Origin: Treponema sp. UBA4307 | GTDB taxonomy: Bacteria > Spirochaetota > Spirochaetia > Treponematales > Treponemataceae | Length of the DNA: 64,000 bases | Direction of reading: 5' to 3' | NCBI GenBank assembly: GCA_002394685.1 | Contig: DGUP01000046.1 | Location: 33,759-97,758, forward strand | Shown here: positions 9,411 through 17,209 of the stretch, piece by piece | How positions within the stretch are numbered: position 1 is the first letter of the stretch | Layout of the letters: the number at the start of each line of letters is the position of its first letter | Made by a program: the position numbers and the translations under genes | The notes under the pieces: model-generated | Database searches by the model: none | What the model was told of the DNA's origin: nothing | What the model saw: only the letters and a program-made list of their open reading frames with translations

Positions 9411-11534
9411 ATGAATATTTCCATTTTACAAGTTTTTTGTGCTGTTTTTTCTGGTATCATTCAGGGAACAGCCATTTCAAATAGTTTATCACATCTGGGC
9501 CAGCCTTTTTTTGCCCTCTTTGCCCTTGCGCCTCTGTATTTAGCTCTTTATACAAGTAAAAGTTACAGAAAAGCAGGCCTGCTCTTTATGATTCAAATAT
9601 TTACAGTTCATATGATTTCCAGCTTCTGGCTTGCAAATTACCATGAATTCGGATTTATCACCCTGGGAGCATCTGCATTCGGTACTGCACTTAAAGGTTT
9701 TCTCTGCGGGATTATAGCTTTTCTTTATCCTTCCACCCTTGTAAAAAATCAGGGAGCCTTAAAAGAAATGGAAGAAAACTCCGGAAAGAGACCTTTTGAA
9801 CCTTTCAAGAGGGCCCTCTGGTTTGCTTCAGCCTGGCTTGTATGGGAATGGGTTAAATCTACCGGATTCTTAGGCTATCCCTGGGGAACAATCTTCTCTG
9901 CAGCCTATAGATGGAAAATAATTACACAGCTTGCTTCAGTAACCGGCGTCTGGGGAATTACCTTTATTTTTGCCCTTTTCTCAGCCCTCTGTGGTGAAGG
10001 CCTTCTTCTGTTGAGAAAAAGCATTCAGATTCAGAATCAAAAAGCAGTTTCTTCAAATTACAGGCAGCTTGCCTTTTTTACCTTTACAGTTTTTTCAGTA
10101 GTATTCGTTTATGGACTTCTGGCTTATATTACCCCTATAAACAGGACAAAATCCTTGAAAACCGTAATTGTCCAGCAGAATATTGACCCCTGGGAAGCAG
10201 TTGATAACGATGCTATCGTAAAATCCATAAAACTTACCAGAAATGAACTGGAAAAATATAAAGAAAATGAAAGTCCTGACCTGATTGTCTGGAGCGAAGG
10301 TGTTCTTCCAAGGGCATTCCCTAAGGCAAGAACATACTATGAAACTCATCCTGAACCTCTTTCCCTTTCAGATTTTATTGCCTCAACAAATACGCCCTTT
10401 ATTATCGGGGGACGAACCCTTATCAACAAAAACAAGAAATACTACAATAATTCAGCATTTCTTTTTGATGCTGCAGGAAGATTTACAGGTAATTACGGTA
10501 AAATACATCTGGTTCCTTTTGCAGAAGGTTTTCCGTTTGAAAACAACCCAACAATGAAAGCTTTCCTGAAAAATATAGTTCCTTTTGTACCAAGTTACAG
10601 GAAAGGAAAACAGCTGGTTCTATTTCAGATTCCTATTAAAAGATATCAGGATGAAGAAACACCTCTTGAGTATAGAAATGATCTCTTAAGAACAGTAACC
10701 CTTGATGAAGAAGGAAGAGGTTCAAGGGATGATCAGTTTTACTTTTCGGAAAATACAGAAAGAAATCCTGAAGGCTACGTTTCATTCACTACTCCAATCT
10801 GTTTTGAAGATTCATTTAATGATGTATGCCGCCCTTTGTGGTTGCTGGGCAGTGAAGTCTTTGTCAATATTACAAATGATTCCTGGTCAAAAACTGCGGT
10901 TGCCGAATACCAGCACTTTATTATTGCAAGCTACCGTGCAATTGAATACAGAACAACTCTAGTAAGGGCCTGTAATTCGGGCTATTCGGCAGTAGTTGAT
11001 CCGAAAGGTAATATAATTGCAGATTTACCAGTATTCCAGGACGCCTCTGCTACTATTGATATTCCTGTTTATGAAAGAAGAATGACTCCATACGCAAAAT
11101 ATGGAGACTGGTTTGTATACCTAATATTAATCTCCATGAGCATTTATGGAATTTATTTCTTTATAGTTAACTGGAAATGGCCGGAAAGAAGGCGCCGTCA
11201 TTTTATAACAATAACATTCCAGACCTGTATTAATGAATGTCAGGAAAACCTGGAAACTGAAAAGGAAGAAGTTTCAGAAAAAAATTCATCTTCCGAAAAA
11301 AAAGTAAAAAGAGTCAGTAAAACATCTGCCGGAAGTAAATCAGCTAAAAAAACTGCTGAAAAAAAATCCGGAAAAGCAGAAACTAAGATAACAAAGAAAA
11401 CTGCAGGCAAAACTGTAAAAAAAGATTCTGAAAAATCTAAAAAAAAGACAATGTCTTCGAAAACAAAAACTAAAACAGATTCCTCAAAAAAAAGCGGAAT
11501 TAAATCAAGCAGAAAGAAATCTCTTTCAGAATAG
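9411..11534 (+). CDS. lnt: Apolipoprotein N-acyltransferase with lysine-rich C-terminal tail
   Basis: Lnt transfers the third acyl chain to the N-terminal cysteine of lipoproteins in the inner membrane. About six N-terminal membrane helices are followed by a CN-hydrolase domain with the catalytic triad visible: E296 in VWSEG, K364 in NYGKIHLVPFAEG and C464 in TPICFEDSF. A further hydrophobic helix lies near residues 565-585. The final ~95 residues are an unusual Lys/Ser/Thr-rich, low-complexity tail (about 30% Lys) that looks like histone H1 and is absent from ordinary Lnt proteins. No convincing ribosome site precedes the ATG. Several lipoproteins in the window are potential substrates. bioY follows 9 bp downstream. 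Confidence 0.93.
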   Translation: MNISILQVFCAVFSGIIQGTAISNSLSHLGQPFFALFALAPLYLALYTSKSYRKAGLLFMIQIFTVHMISSFWLANYHEFGFITLGASAFGTALKGFLCGIIAFLYPSTLVKNQGALKEMEENSGKRPFEPFKRALWFASAWLVWEWVKSTGFLGYPWGTIFSAAYRWKIITQLASVTGVWGITFIFALFSALCGEGLLLLRKSIQIQNQKAVSSNYRQLAFFTFTVFSVVFVYGLLAYITPINRTKSLKTVIVQQNIDPWEAVDNDAIVKSIKLTRNELEKYKENESPDLIVWSEGVLPRAFPKARTYYETHPEPLSLSDFIASTNTPFIIGGRTLINKNKKYYNNSAFLFDAAGRFTGNYGKIHLVPFAEGFPFENNPTMKAFLKNIVPFVPSYRKGKQLVLFQIPIKRYQDEETPLEYRNDLLRTVTLDEEGRGSRDDQFYFSENTERNPEGYVSFTTPICFEDSFNDVCRPLWLLGSEVFVNITNDSWSKTAVAEYQHFIIASYRAIEYRTTLVRACNSGYSAVVDPKGNIIADLPVFQDASATIDIPVYERRMTPYAKYGDWFVYLILISMSIYGIYFFIVNWKWPERRRRHFITITFQTCINECQENLETEKEEVSEKNSSSEKKVKRVSKTSAGSKSAKKTAEKKSGKAETKITKKTAGKTVKKDSEKSKKKTMSSKTKTKTDSSKKSGIKSSRKKSLSE

Positions 11535-11543
11535 AAGGTTTTT

Positions 11544-12296
11544 ATGAAAGAAAACAGGAAAAACAGCCTTAAAAGAAGCCTTGCAGTAATACTATTTTCC
11601 ATTCTCATATGCCTTGGAGTTTTTATTCCTCAGCTGACAGTTTCTTCCGGACAAGCTGTAACAGGCAGTGTTCAGAATATGTTTGCCATTCTTTCAGGAT
11701 TAATTCTTGGAGGACTTCAGGGAGCGGGTGCGGCAGGATTTTTTATTATCCTTGGAGCGGCAGGATTGCATGTTTTTCCAGGAAAAATGGCTGGAATGGA
11801 ATACTTTCTCGGACCGTCTGGAGGCTATATCTGGGGATATTTTTTTGCAGCACTTATGGGAGGAATGTTACTGGGAAATCCCTACGAATATGAAAAAAAA
11901 TTTTCCCTTAAGCACTGGCTCTTCATCGCAGGAATTTCTTTTCTCTGCTATGCCACGGTTTATCTCCCCGGCATTTTATGGTTCAAGCATTCAATTATGG
12001 AAAATACATACCCGGAGAAAACCCAGATTCTTTATGAATATTTTTCAAGTCTGGAAAAAAATCAGCGCTTAAAGGAATTATTAAAAATCACATTCTATCC
12101 TTTCCTGGGTGAAGACATTGTAAAATGGATAATTACAGTTCCTTTAACCGCAGTAATCAGACCTTATGCAGCAAAAATTCTTTATCCCTCAGACAGAAAA
12201 GAGGAAGAAGCAATTTTTGAAGACATGAAGAAACAAAAAGAATTATTTGAAAAACTAAGAAATATTAAAAAAACTGGAAATAAAAAGAAAAATTAG
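11544..12296 (+). CDS. bioY: Biotin transporter BioY (ECF S component)
   Basis: A 250-residue integral membrane protein with BioY hallmarks: the N-terminal LGVFIPQLTVSSGQAVTGS segment, then VQNMFAILSGLILGG, and the glycine-rich loop PSGGYIWGYFFAALMGG. About six membrane helices are predictable by eye. BioY is the biotin-binding S component of ECF-type importers and can work with a shared AT module; no EcfA or EcfT gene is next to it. It lies 9 bp after lnt and 42 bp before nrdR on the same strand. The charged C-terminal extension of about 40 residues is longer than usual. No biotin-regulatory palindrome was noticed upstream. Confidence 0.9.
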   Translation: MKENRKNSLKRSLAVILFSILICLGVFIPQLTVSSGQAVTGSVQNMFAILSGLILGGLQGAGAAGFFIILGAAGLHVFPGKMAGMEYFLGPSGGYIWGYFFAALMGGMLLGNPYEYEKKFSLKHWLFIAGISFLCYATVYLPGILWFKHSIMENTYPEKTQILYEYFSSLEKNQRLKELLKITFYPFLGEDIVKWIITVPLTAVIRPYAAKILYPSDRKEEEAIFEDMKKQKELFEKLRNIKKTGNKKKN

Positions 12297-12338
12297 TATA
12301 TTTATATCATAACACCTATTGTGTTTTCGGGAGGAAAA

Positions 12339-12866
12339 ATGCGCTGTCCATATTGTGGAAGTCTTGATGATAAAGTAATTGAATCCAGAACAATGGCAAA
12401 CGGAGAAAACATTCGAAGAAGAAGAGAATGCATAAGCTGCGGTTTCCGTTTTACCAGTTATGAAAGAATTGAAGAAAAGCCTTTTATGGTTGTAAAAAGA
12501 GACAACCGCCGCCAGCCATTTGATTCGAATAAACTTTCAAAAGGAATTGAACGAGCCCTTGAAAAACGTCCATTTTCCACAGCAATGGTTGAACAGATTG
12601 TAACCGAAATTGAAGACGAAACCTATTCTCTGGGAAAAGCCAGTAGAGAAGTTACAACTGCTGACATCGGTGAACTGGTTTTAAAAAGACTTTACGAAAT
12701 AGATAAAGTTGCATACATTCGCTTTGCTTCGGTTTACAAGCATTTTGAAGATTTAGACGAATTCATTACGGAAGTAAAATCCCTTGAAGATCAGGCAAAA
12801 CAAAAAAAAACTGAAGAAAAAACAGAAGAAAAATTAAGTGAAGAAGATTTTTCATTAAAAAGTTAA
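12339..12866 (+). CDS. nrdR: Transcriptional repressor NrdR
   Basis: A 175-residue NrdR. The zinc ribbon begins MRCPYCGSLDDKVIESR and is closed by CISCGFRFTSYER, giving four metal cysteines. The ATP-cone domain follows (VKRDNRRQPFDSNKLSKGI through YIRFASVYKHFEDL). NrdR represses ribonucleotide reductase genes according to bound dATP or ATP. The start is fixed by GGGAGGAAAA immediately before the ATG at 12339; a GTG six codons upstream would overlap that site. The C-terminus carries an extra Lys/Glu-rich stretch. No nrd gene or NrdR-box pair was found in this window, so its targets lie elsewhere. Confidence 0.95.
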   Translation: MRCPYCGSLDDKVIESRTMANGENIRRRRECISCGFRFTSYERIEEKPFMVVKRDNRRQPFDSNKLSKGIERALEKRPFSTAMVEQIVTEIEDETYSLGKASREVTTADIGELVLKRLYEIDKVAYIRFASVYKHFEDLDEFITEVKSLEDQAKQKKTEEKTEEKLSEEDFSLKS

Positions 12867-12987
12867 GGTTATATGAAAAAACTTTTTTACAGGATTTTTT
12901 TCCAGGTTTATTTAAATATTTTTTGTAAATTTTAGCTTAAGCCCTTGACACAACATATGCCTTTATGGTAACTTCTTAAACATCAAC

Positions 12988-13060
12988 GGTGGCATAGTCC
13001 AGTAGGTAGAACAACGGACTCATATTCCGTATGTCAGAGGTTCGATCCCTCTTGCCACTA
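12988..13060 (+). tRNA. tRNA with CAT anticodon (probably elongator Met; Ile2 possible)
   Basis: A full cloverleaf can be drawn: acceptor GGTGGCA/TGCCACT with a terminal G-T pair, an anticodon stem ACGGA/TCCGT holding loop CTCATAT, and a T arm AGAGG-TTCGATC-CCTCT. The anticodon is CAT. The acceptor starts with a paired G rather than the unpaired initiator type, so it is elongator Met or a lysidine-modified Ile tRNA. The D stem has one C-A mismatch. CCA is not encoded. Confidence 0.9.
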
Positions 13061-13062
13061 CT

Positions 13063-13096
13063 AAGCACTTCAGTTTTAAGCTGAGGTGCTTTTTTA
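13063..13096 (+). terminator. Rho-independent terminator after the CAT tRNA
   Basis: The arms AAGCACTTCAG and CTGAGGTGCTT form an 11-bp stem with one G-T pair and a short TTTTA loop, followed by a T run. It ends the tRNA transcript. Confidence 0.85.
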
Positions 13097-13218
13097 TTTT
13101 TAAACCTTTTTCTTAATCTTTTTCCCTTTCCTTCTCCACCCTGTGCAATCTAAACTGTATATTTATCAATTAAAGAAAGTTTTTTATCCCTAAAATTAAG
13201 GCTTTTAAAATTTTCTTA

Positions 13219-13269
13219 TGCATATTTTTACATTTTAACCTATATTTTATTGCATATTTTTACATTTTA
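13219..13269 (+). promoter_or_regulatory. Tandem 19-bp direct repeat upstream of argF, candidate operator
   Basis: The 19-mer TGCATATTTTTACATTTTA occurs at 13219-13237 and, identically, at 13251-13269. The copies are 32 bp apart start to start, three helical turns. They end 43 bp before the argF start. The AT-rich core flanked by TGCAT and ACAT loosely recalls ARG boxes (TGAAT-AT-rich-ATTCA), but the half-sites are not a true palindrome. An ArgR-type operator is inference. Confidence 0.5.
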
Positions 13270-13312
13270 TTGTATATTGAAAAAATATTACTACTTGATG
13301 CGAGGAATTACT

Positions 13313-14263
13313 ATGAAAGCTGAAAAATTCAAAAGTCCATACAAGGGAAAAAGCCTCTTAAACTGGATTGACTGGCCCCAGAAAGATATTAATCAAATCT
13401 TAAACTGGGCCATTCAGGTAAAAAAAGAAGCCCACAAGGGAGAAGTTCATCAGAGATTCTTAGGAAAAACAATTGCCCTGATTTTTGAAAAGCGTTCAAC
13501 AAGAACCCGTTCCTCATTTGAAACAGCCTTTGGAGAAGAAGGGGGCCATCCTGTTTTCATGTCAACTGATGACATTCAGCTTGGAGGAAAAGAAAGCGTT
13601 GAAGATACTGCAAGAGTTCTTGGAAGAATGTTCAGTGCAATTGAATTCAGAGGCTTTAAGCAGGAACATGTTGAAGCACTTGCTAAATATTCAGGAATTC
13701 CTGTAATAAACGGCCTGACGGATGACTTCCACCCTACCCAGGTTCTTGCTGATATAATGACACTTAAAGAACATTTTGGAAAATTAAAAGGCCTTACCCT
13801 TTGTTTCTGCGGAGACGGAAGAAATAATATGGCCCGTTCACTTATGCTTATCTGCTCAAAATTCGGCATTAATTTTTCTGTATTCTGTCCAAAAGAGCTT
13901 TCCCCTGATGAAGAAATTCAGAAAATCTGTGCGCCTTTTGCTGCTGAAACTGGAGCTAAAATTACAATATCCGATCAAATTTCTGTTGTCAAAGGTGCCG
14001 ATTGCCTTTATACTGATGTATGGTGTTCAATGGGAGAAGAAGCCCTTAAAGAACAGAGAATTAAGCTTCTGTCTCCATTCCAGGTCAACAAAAATCTTAT
14101 GAAAGCCACAGGTAAAAATAATACTATCTTTTTGCACTGCCTGCCTGCCGTTAAAGAACAGGAAGTCACAGAAGAAGTATTTGAAAGCCCTGAGAGTAAG
14201 GTTTGGGACCAGGCTGAAAACCGTAAGCACACTATCAAAGCAATTATGCTTGCTTTAATATAA
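13313..14263 (+). CDS. argF: Ornithine carbamoyltransferase
   Basis: A 316-residue OTC. The carbamoyl-phosphate motif STRTR is at residues 62-66 inside FEKRSTRTRSSFETA. FHPTQVLADIMTL supplies the second carbamoyl-phosphate motif and FLHCLPAVK the ornithine-site HCLPA. The enzyme makes citrulline from ornithine and carbamoyl phosphate, or runs in reverse in the arginine deiminase pathway. Nothing here distinguishes argF from arcB, since no arg or arc partner is adjacent. The start at 13313 has GAGGAA 5 nt upstream; an in-frame codon at 13250 would include the upstream repeat and is rejected. A single-gene unit between two hairpins. Confidence 0.94.
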   Translation: MKAEKFKSPYKGKSLLNWIDWPQKDINQILNWAIQVKKEAHKGEVHQRFLGKTIALIFEKRSTRTRSSFETAFGEEGGHPVFMSTDDIQLGGKESVEDTARVLGRMFSAIEFRGFKQEHVEALAKYSGIPVINGLTDDFHPTQVLADIMTLKEHFGKLKGLTLCFCGDGRNNMARSLMLICSKFGINFSVFCPKELSPDEEIQKICAPFAAETGAKITISDQISVVKGADCLYTDVWCSMGEEALKEQRIKLLSPFQVNKNLMKATGKNNTIFLHCLPAVKEQEVTEEVFESPESKVWDQAENRKHTIKAIMLALI

Positions 14264-14299
14264 TTTGCGGAACTAATCCCAATTTTTTAACTTCATGCT

Positions 14300-14326
14300 T
14301 AAAATTTAACCGATTAGTGCCGATAA
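14300..14326 (+). promoter_or_regulatory. Sigma-28 (FliA/WhiG-type) promoter for the secreted protein at 14403
   Basis: TAAA at 14300-14303, exactly 15 nt, then GCCGATAA at 14319-14326. This is a full match to the flagellar sigma-28 consensus. Transcription would start near 14333, leaving a leader of about 70 nt. Confidence 0.8.
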
Positions 14327-14350
14327 TAAATTATGTAGTACTAATCGGTT
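14308..14350 (+). repeat. 11-bp inverted repeat enclosing the sigma-28 -10 box
   Basis: AACCGATTAGT (14308-14318) and ACTAATCGGTT (14340-14350) are perfect inverted arms around a 21-nt interval holding GCCGATAA. The moderate T-rich tail after the second arm would let it end the argF transcript. As DNA it could equally be an operator spanning the start site. Confidence 0.7.
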
Positions 14351-14402
14351 TATTATTTTAAATGAACCGAAATTTTACAGGAAGTTAATCAGGAAGTACA
14401 TT

Positions 14403-14861
14403 ATGAGAAAGACTTTGAAAATTAAATTAGTTTTGGCTGCAGTTCTTTCATGTTTTTTCATTATTCCAGTGATTGCTCAGAGTTCTTCTGAGTCAACTGA
14501 AAGTGAAAAACCTGTCTGGGATCATGGAGACAATGTTTCAAACATTTCATACCGTAATGTAAGAGTCTATAGTGTTTTGGAATCACAGGATGCTTATGTT
14601 GTTCTCTATGAAAAGAAAGGTACCAAAATCGGTAAAGTAACAATTCCTAAAAAGTGGGGTAAGACATTCCCAAGAACACTTGAAATGCGTAAATGTCCAA
14701 AGTCTGTTCCTCCATATATGACAGTTCTTTATAAGGACGGCTCATTTTTCAAGGTATGGCTCACACTTCCTGTAAGCAAGCAGGATTCTATCTGGGGCGT
14801 TGTTCCAAACGGATATGATGTTGGTAGTACAGACATCGAATCTCTGGAAATGGAATGGTAA
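14403..14861 (+). CDS. Small secreted protein under a sigma-28 promoter, function unknown
   Basis: A 152-residue protein with a clear signal peptide (residues 1-25, RKTLKIKLVLAAVLS core, cleavage near VIAQ). The mature part is beta-rich and basic, with tyrosine-rich segments such as YVVLYEKKGTKIGKV and YMTVLYKDGSFFKVW, and no cysteine pair or known catalytic motif beyond one Cys in EMRKCPKS. AGGAAGT precedes the ATG at good spacing. A consensus sigma-28 promoter about 75 bp upstream places it in the flagellar late regulon, so a periplasmic flagellar or motility-linked role is plausible. It is flanked by its own terminator. The family is not recognised. Confidence 0.85.
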   Translation: MRKTLKIKLVLAAVLSCFFIIPVIAQSSSESTESEKPVWDHGDNVSNISYRNVRVYSVLESQDAYVVLYEKKGTKIGKVTIPKKWGKTFPRTLEMRKCPKSVPPYMTVLYKDGSFFKVWLTLPVSKQDSIWGVVPNGYDVGSTDIESLEMEW

Positions 14862-14905
14862 TTACCATACGACATTATTCTTAAACTAAAGATTAATCAT
14901 TATAC

Positions 14906-14944
14906 GGCAGGTATTTTCTTTCAGTAGAAGGCCTGCCTTTTTTA
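14906..14944 (+). terminator. Rho-independent terminator
   Basis: GGCAGG and CCTGCC arms close a loop that itself contains a small TTCT/AGAA stem, followed by a T6 run. It separates the secreted-protein gene from nrnA. Confidence 0.8.
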
Positions 14945-14967
14945 TTTTTTACCTGAAGGATTTTTTT

Positions 14968-15951
14968 ATGAAGACAGTTACATCAGAACAAATTGAAAAT
15001 TTTAAAAACTATATATCAAAATACGAGAGATTCATTATTGCAGGTCATAAGGAACCGGACGGAGATTGTATTTCTTCATGTCTTGGAGTGTCCTATATTC
15101 TTGACTATTTTGATAAACCTTACATTCTTATTAATGCAGGCCCTTTCAAACGCTCTGAAATAAAGGACTTTGCAGAAAAATTTACAGACAGCCTGCCCTT
15201 CTTTACAAGTCAGGATGTTTCAACAACAGGACTTATTATCTGCGACTGCAGTGAAATCAGCAGACTTGGAGAACTTGATACAGATTTAAAAGTTTTTGAC
15301 CAGTTTATTATTGACCATCACAAAACATCTTCAGCAGAAGGAAAAAATACAATAATTGATCCTACAGCACCTGCTGCAGCATGTATTGTTCAGCAGATTT
15401 ATGAAGGAATAATTGGAAAACCTAAGAAGGAAGAAGCAGAAGTTCTCTTTTTTGGACTGGGCACAGACACAGGATTTTTCCGTTTTCTTGATTCTACTCA
15501 GGCAAATGTATTTAATTCAGCAGCACGTCTTGTAGAAAGCGGCGCAAATCCAAGGGAACTCTATTCAAAAATGACAGGTGGCAAACCATTCATGACAAGA
15601 AAGCTTCTTGGACTCATGCTGGACCGGGCAAGCCTCTACTGCAACGGTAAACTTGTTGTTACCTACGAGACCATGGAAGACACAAAAAAGTACGGTCAGG
15701 AAGGAAGAGACAGTGATGCCCTTTACAGCCTCATGCTTGCAGTTGAAAATGTACAGGCAGTTCTTTTTGTCAGACAGGAAACAGAACATAACTGCACTTT
15801 AGGCTTCAGATCAAAAGATATTTGTGATGTAAGTGCAATTGCTGCAAAATTCGGAGGCGGCGGTCATAAAAATGCATCAGGAGCCAGCACGGAAGGAAAA
15901 ATAGAAACAATAATTCCTGCAATAGTAAAGGAATTTTCTAAAGTTCTTTAA
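14968..15951 (+). CDS. nrnA: DHH/DHHA1 phosphoesterase, NrnA-like
   Basis: A 327-residue DHH-family phosphoesterase. Motif I is AGHKEPDGDCISSCLG, motif II IICDCSE, motif III IIDHHKTS (the DHH signature) and motif IV LGTDTGFFRF. The C-terminal DHHA1 domain ends in the substrate-binding GGGGHKNASGAS. The NrnA group degrades short RNA oligonucleotides and dephosphorylates pAp, and some members hydrolyse cyclic-dinucleotide products such as pApA. That activity is relevant because a PilZ and a ComFB protein are also encoded here. Length and motifs are typical. It follows a terminator and is probably monocistronic. Confidence 0.9.
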   Translation: MKTVTSEQIENFKNYISKYERFIIAGHKEPDGDCISSCLGVSYILDYFDKPYILINAGPFKRSEIKDFAEKFTDSLPFFTSQDVSTTGLIICDCSEISRLGELDTDLKVFDQFIIDHHKTSSAEGKNTIIDPTAPAAACIVQQIYEGIIGKPKKEEAEVLFFGLGTDTGFFRFLDSTQANVFNSAARLVESGANPRELYSKMTGGKPFMTRKLLGLMLDRASLYCNGKLVVTYETMEDTKKYGQEGRDSDALYSLMLAVENVQAVLFVRQETEHNCTLGFRSKDICDVSAIAAKFGGGGHKNASGASTEGKIETIIPAIVKEFSKVL

Positions 15952-15962
15952 TAAAAATATTA

Positions 15963-15998
15963 ATTGTACACCATTAATTTTTATTAATTGTGTACAAT
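15963..15998. repeat. Two-tier inverted repeat downstream of nrnA
   Basis: Arms ATTGTACAC (15963-15971) and GTGTACAAT (15990-15998) enclose a second perfect pair, ATTAAT-TTTT-ATTAAT. No T run follows, so it may be an operator for the next gene as well as a weak terminator. Confidence 0.65.
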
Positions 15999-16000
15999 CC

Positions 16001-16048
16001 AGTGATATTTTTAGTGATAAAATTAGTGATATTTTCAGTGATATTTTT
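16001..16048 (+). repeat. Four direct repeats with exact 12-bp period
   Basis: AGTGATA starts at 16001, 16013, 16025 and 16037. The unit is AGTGATATTTTT with small variations at the last five positions. The array begins 3 bp after the inverted repeat and lies about 125 bp before the sigma-like gene. It resembles a small iteron or regulator-binding array. Confidence 0.75.
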
Positions 16049-16174
16049 CTTTTTTATGGAATTTCGCAGTACTTTTGTATAGTTTTTCACCTTGTAAATA
16101 GCCCTTTTTATCATAATTTCTACCTGGCATGAAAATTGCATATTTCCTAATAACAATAATATTAGGAGATATTT

Positions 16175-17209
16175 ATGCATAAAATTGATGATGTAGCACT
16201 AAAAGTAAAGGGAGGACTGATTTCACCTCAACAGGGAGCAAAAGAACTATTAAGCCTGATTTTCCAGAATAAAGCTTTTTTTGGACTTCAAGCTCTTGGC
16301 GAAGATGATTTCATGGACTTTCTGGAATTTCAGTATAAAGGTCTTGAAAGAATTCTTGCACTTTACAACCAAAATCTTGGAAACTTCAGCAATTTTCTTT
16401 ACACAAACGTTCAGTGTAATTATTCAACCTGGAAAAGGGGACTCAATCAGAAAAAACTGAGGGAAGAGACCTTAATGTTAACTCATGAAGATTGCTGTTT
16501 TGAAGCAGAGTTAAAGTTTCATTCAAACGAAACAGCCCTGGTGTATGAAAAAAGTGAAGAATTAAAAAATAAAGAACGGGAATTAAAACTAATACAGAAA
16601 GAACTTCTGGGAAAAAAATATGAAACACTCACAGGAAGCGGAAACCCGGGAAAATCTTCCCAGAAATATGTCAGGCTATATAATTTAAGACGAAGGGCAA
16701 TTCTTGTACTTACACTTAAAAGTTGTTTTTTTATAACTGAAGAGCACATAAGGAAAGCCAGCATTCTTACAAATATCCCCTATGAAGATTTAGAATATCT
16801 CTGCCGCCAGGCTATGGACAGTATGTCAAAAAGAATGGCCAGACGGGAAAAAGTTATTTCCTGCAGGAATAATGCCTTTTTTTATCACAAAAGATATGAA
16901 CTGGAGCTTTCCCGCTCTCATAAAAACAGCCACTGGTACGATTCAATTAAAACCAGGGATGATAAAAAAACTGATATATGGAAAGCAAAAAACAAACTTC
17001 TAAATCAAAGAAGATTTCTTCCCACACCCTCAAACAGGGCAATTGCAAGACTTACTGGAATGAATGAAAGACAGATAAGTTATATACTTCAGCAGGCAGA
17101 ACATAATGTGGACAACATTTCTCTCAAGGATTATTATAGCAGCTATGAAAATTTATTTAGCAACAGGAAATCTGAACAAGAAAAAAGAGATGGCAGAGAT
17201 TCTCAGTGA
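16175..17209 (+). CDS. Sigma-factor-like / helix-turn-helix protein of unknown role
   Basis: A 344-residue basic helical protein without signal peptide. The N-terminal ~100 residues (DFLEFQYKGLERILALYNQ through NVQCNYSTWKRG) read like the helical core of sigma region 2. The middle part, LRRRAILVLTLKS...IPYEDLEYLCRQAM, resembles region 4. The C-terminus has another helix-turn-helix candidate, NRAIARLTGMNERQISYILQ. No family was recognised with confidence. ATTAGGAGATATTT gives a good ribosome site. It is preceded by an inverted repeat plus a four-copy direct repeat, and its last 65 bp overlap the start of rdgB in another frame, so the two are probably co-expressed. Confidence 0.8.
   Translation: MHKIDDVALKVKGGLISPQQGAKELLSLIFQNKAFFGLQALGEDDFMDFLEFQYKGLERILALYNQNLGNFSNFLYTNVQCNYSTWKRGLNQKKLREETLMLTHEDCCFEAELKFHSNETALVYEKSEELKNKERELKLIQKELLGKKYETLTGSGNPGKSSQKYVRLYNLRRRAILVLTLKSCFFITEEHIRKASILTNIPYEDLEYLCRQAMDSMSKRMARREKVISCRNNAFFYHKRYELELSRSHKNSHWYDSIKTRDDKKTDIWKAKNKLLNQRRFLPTPSNRAIARLTGMNERQISYILQQAEHNVDNISLKDYYSSYENLFSNRKSEQEKRDGRDSQ

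Noticed and set aside
11240..11608. A 122-codon minus-strand frame rich in Phe and Leu
   Set aside because: It is the antisense of the lysine-rich Lnt tail; AAA/AAG codons read as TTT/CTT. Not a gene.
13201..13270. Possible CRISPR-like repeat
   Set aside because: Only two copies of a 19-bp AT-rich repeat with a 13-bp gap and no cas genes; an operator is more likely.
15974..16180. A short minus-strand frame with repeated NIT motifs
   Set aside because: The repeats come from the four 12-bp DNA repeats read in reverse. No ribosome site, and the frame overlaps regulatory sequence.
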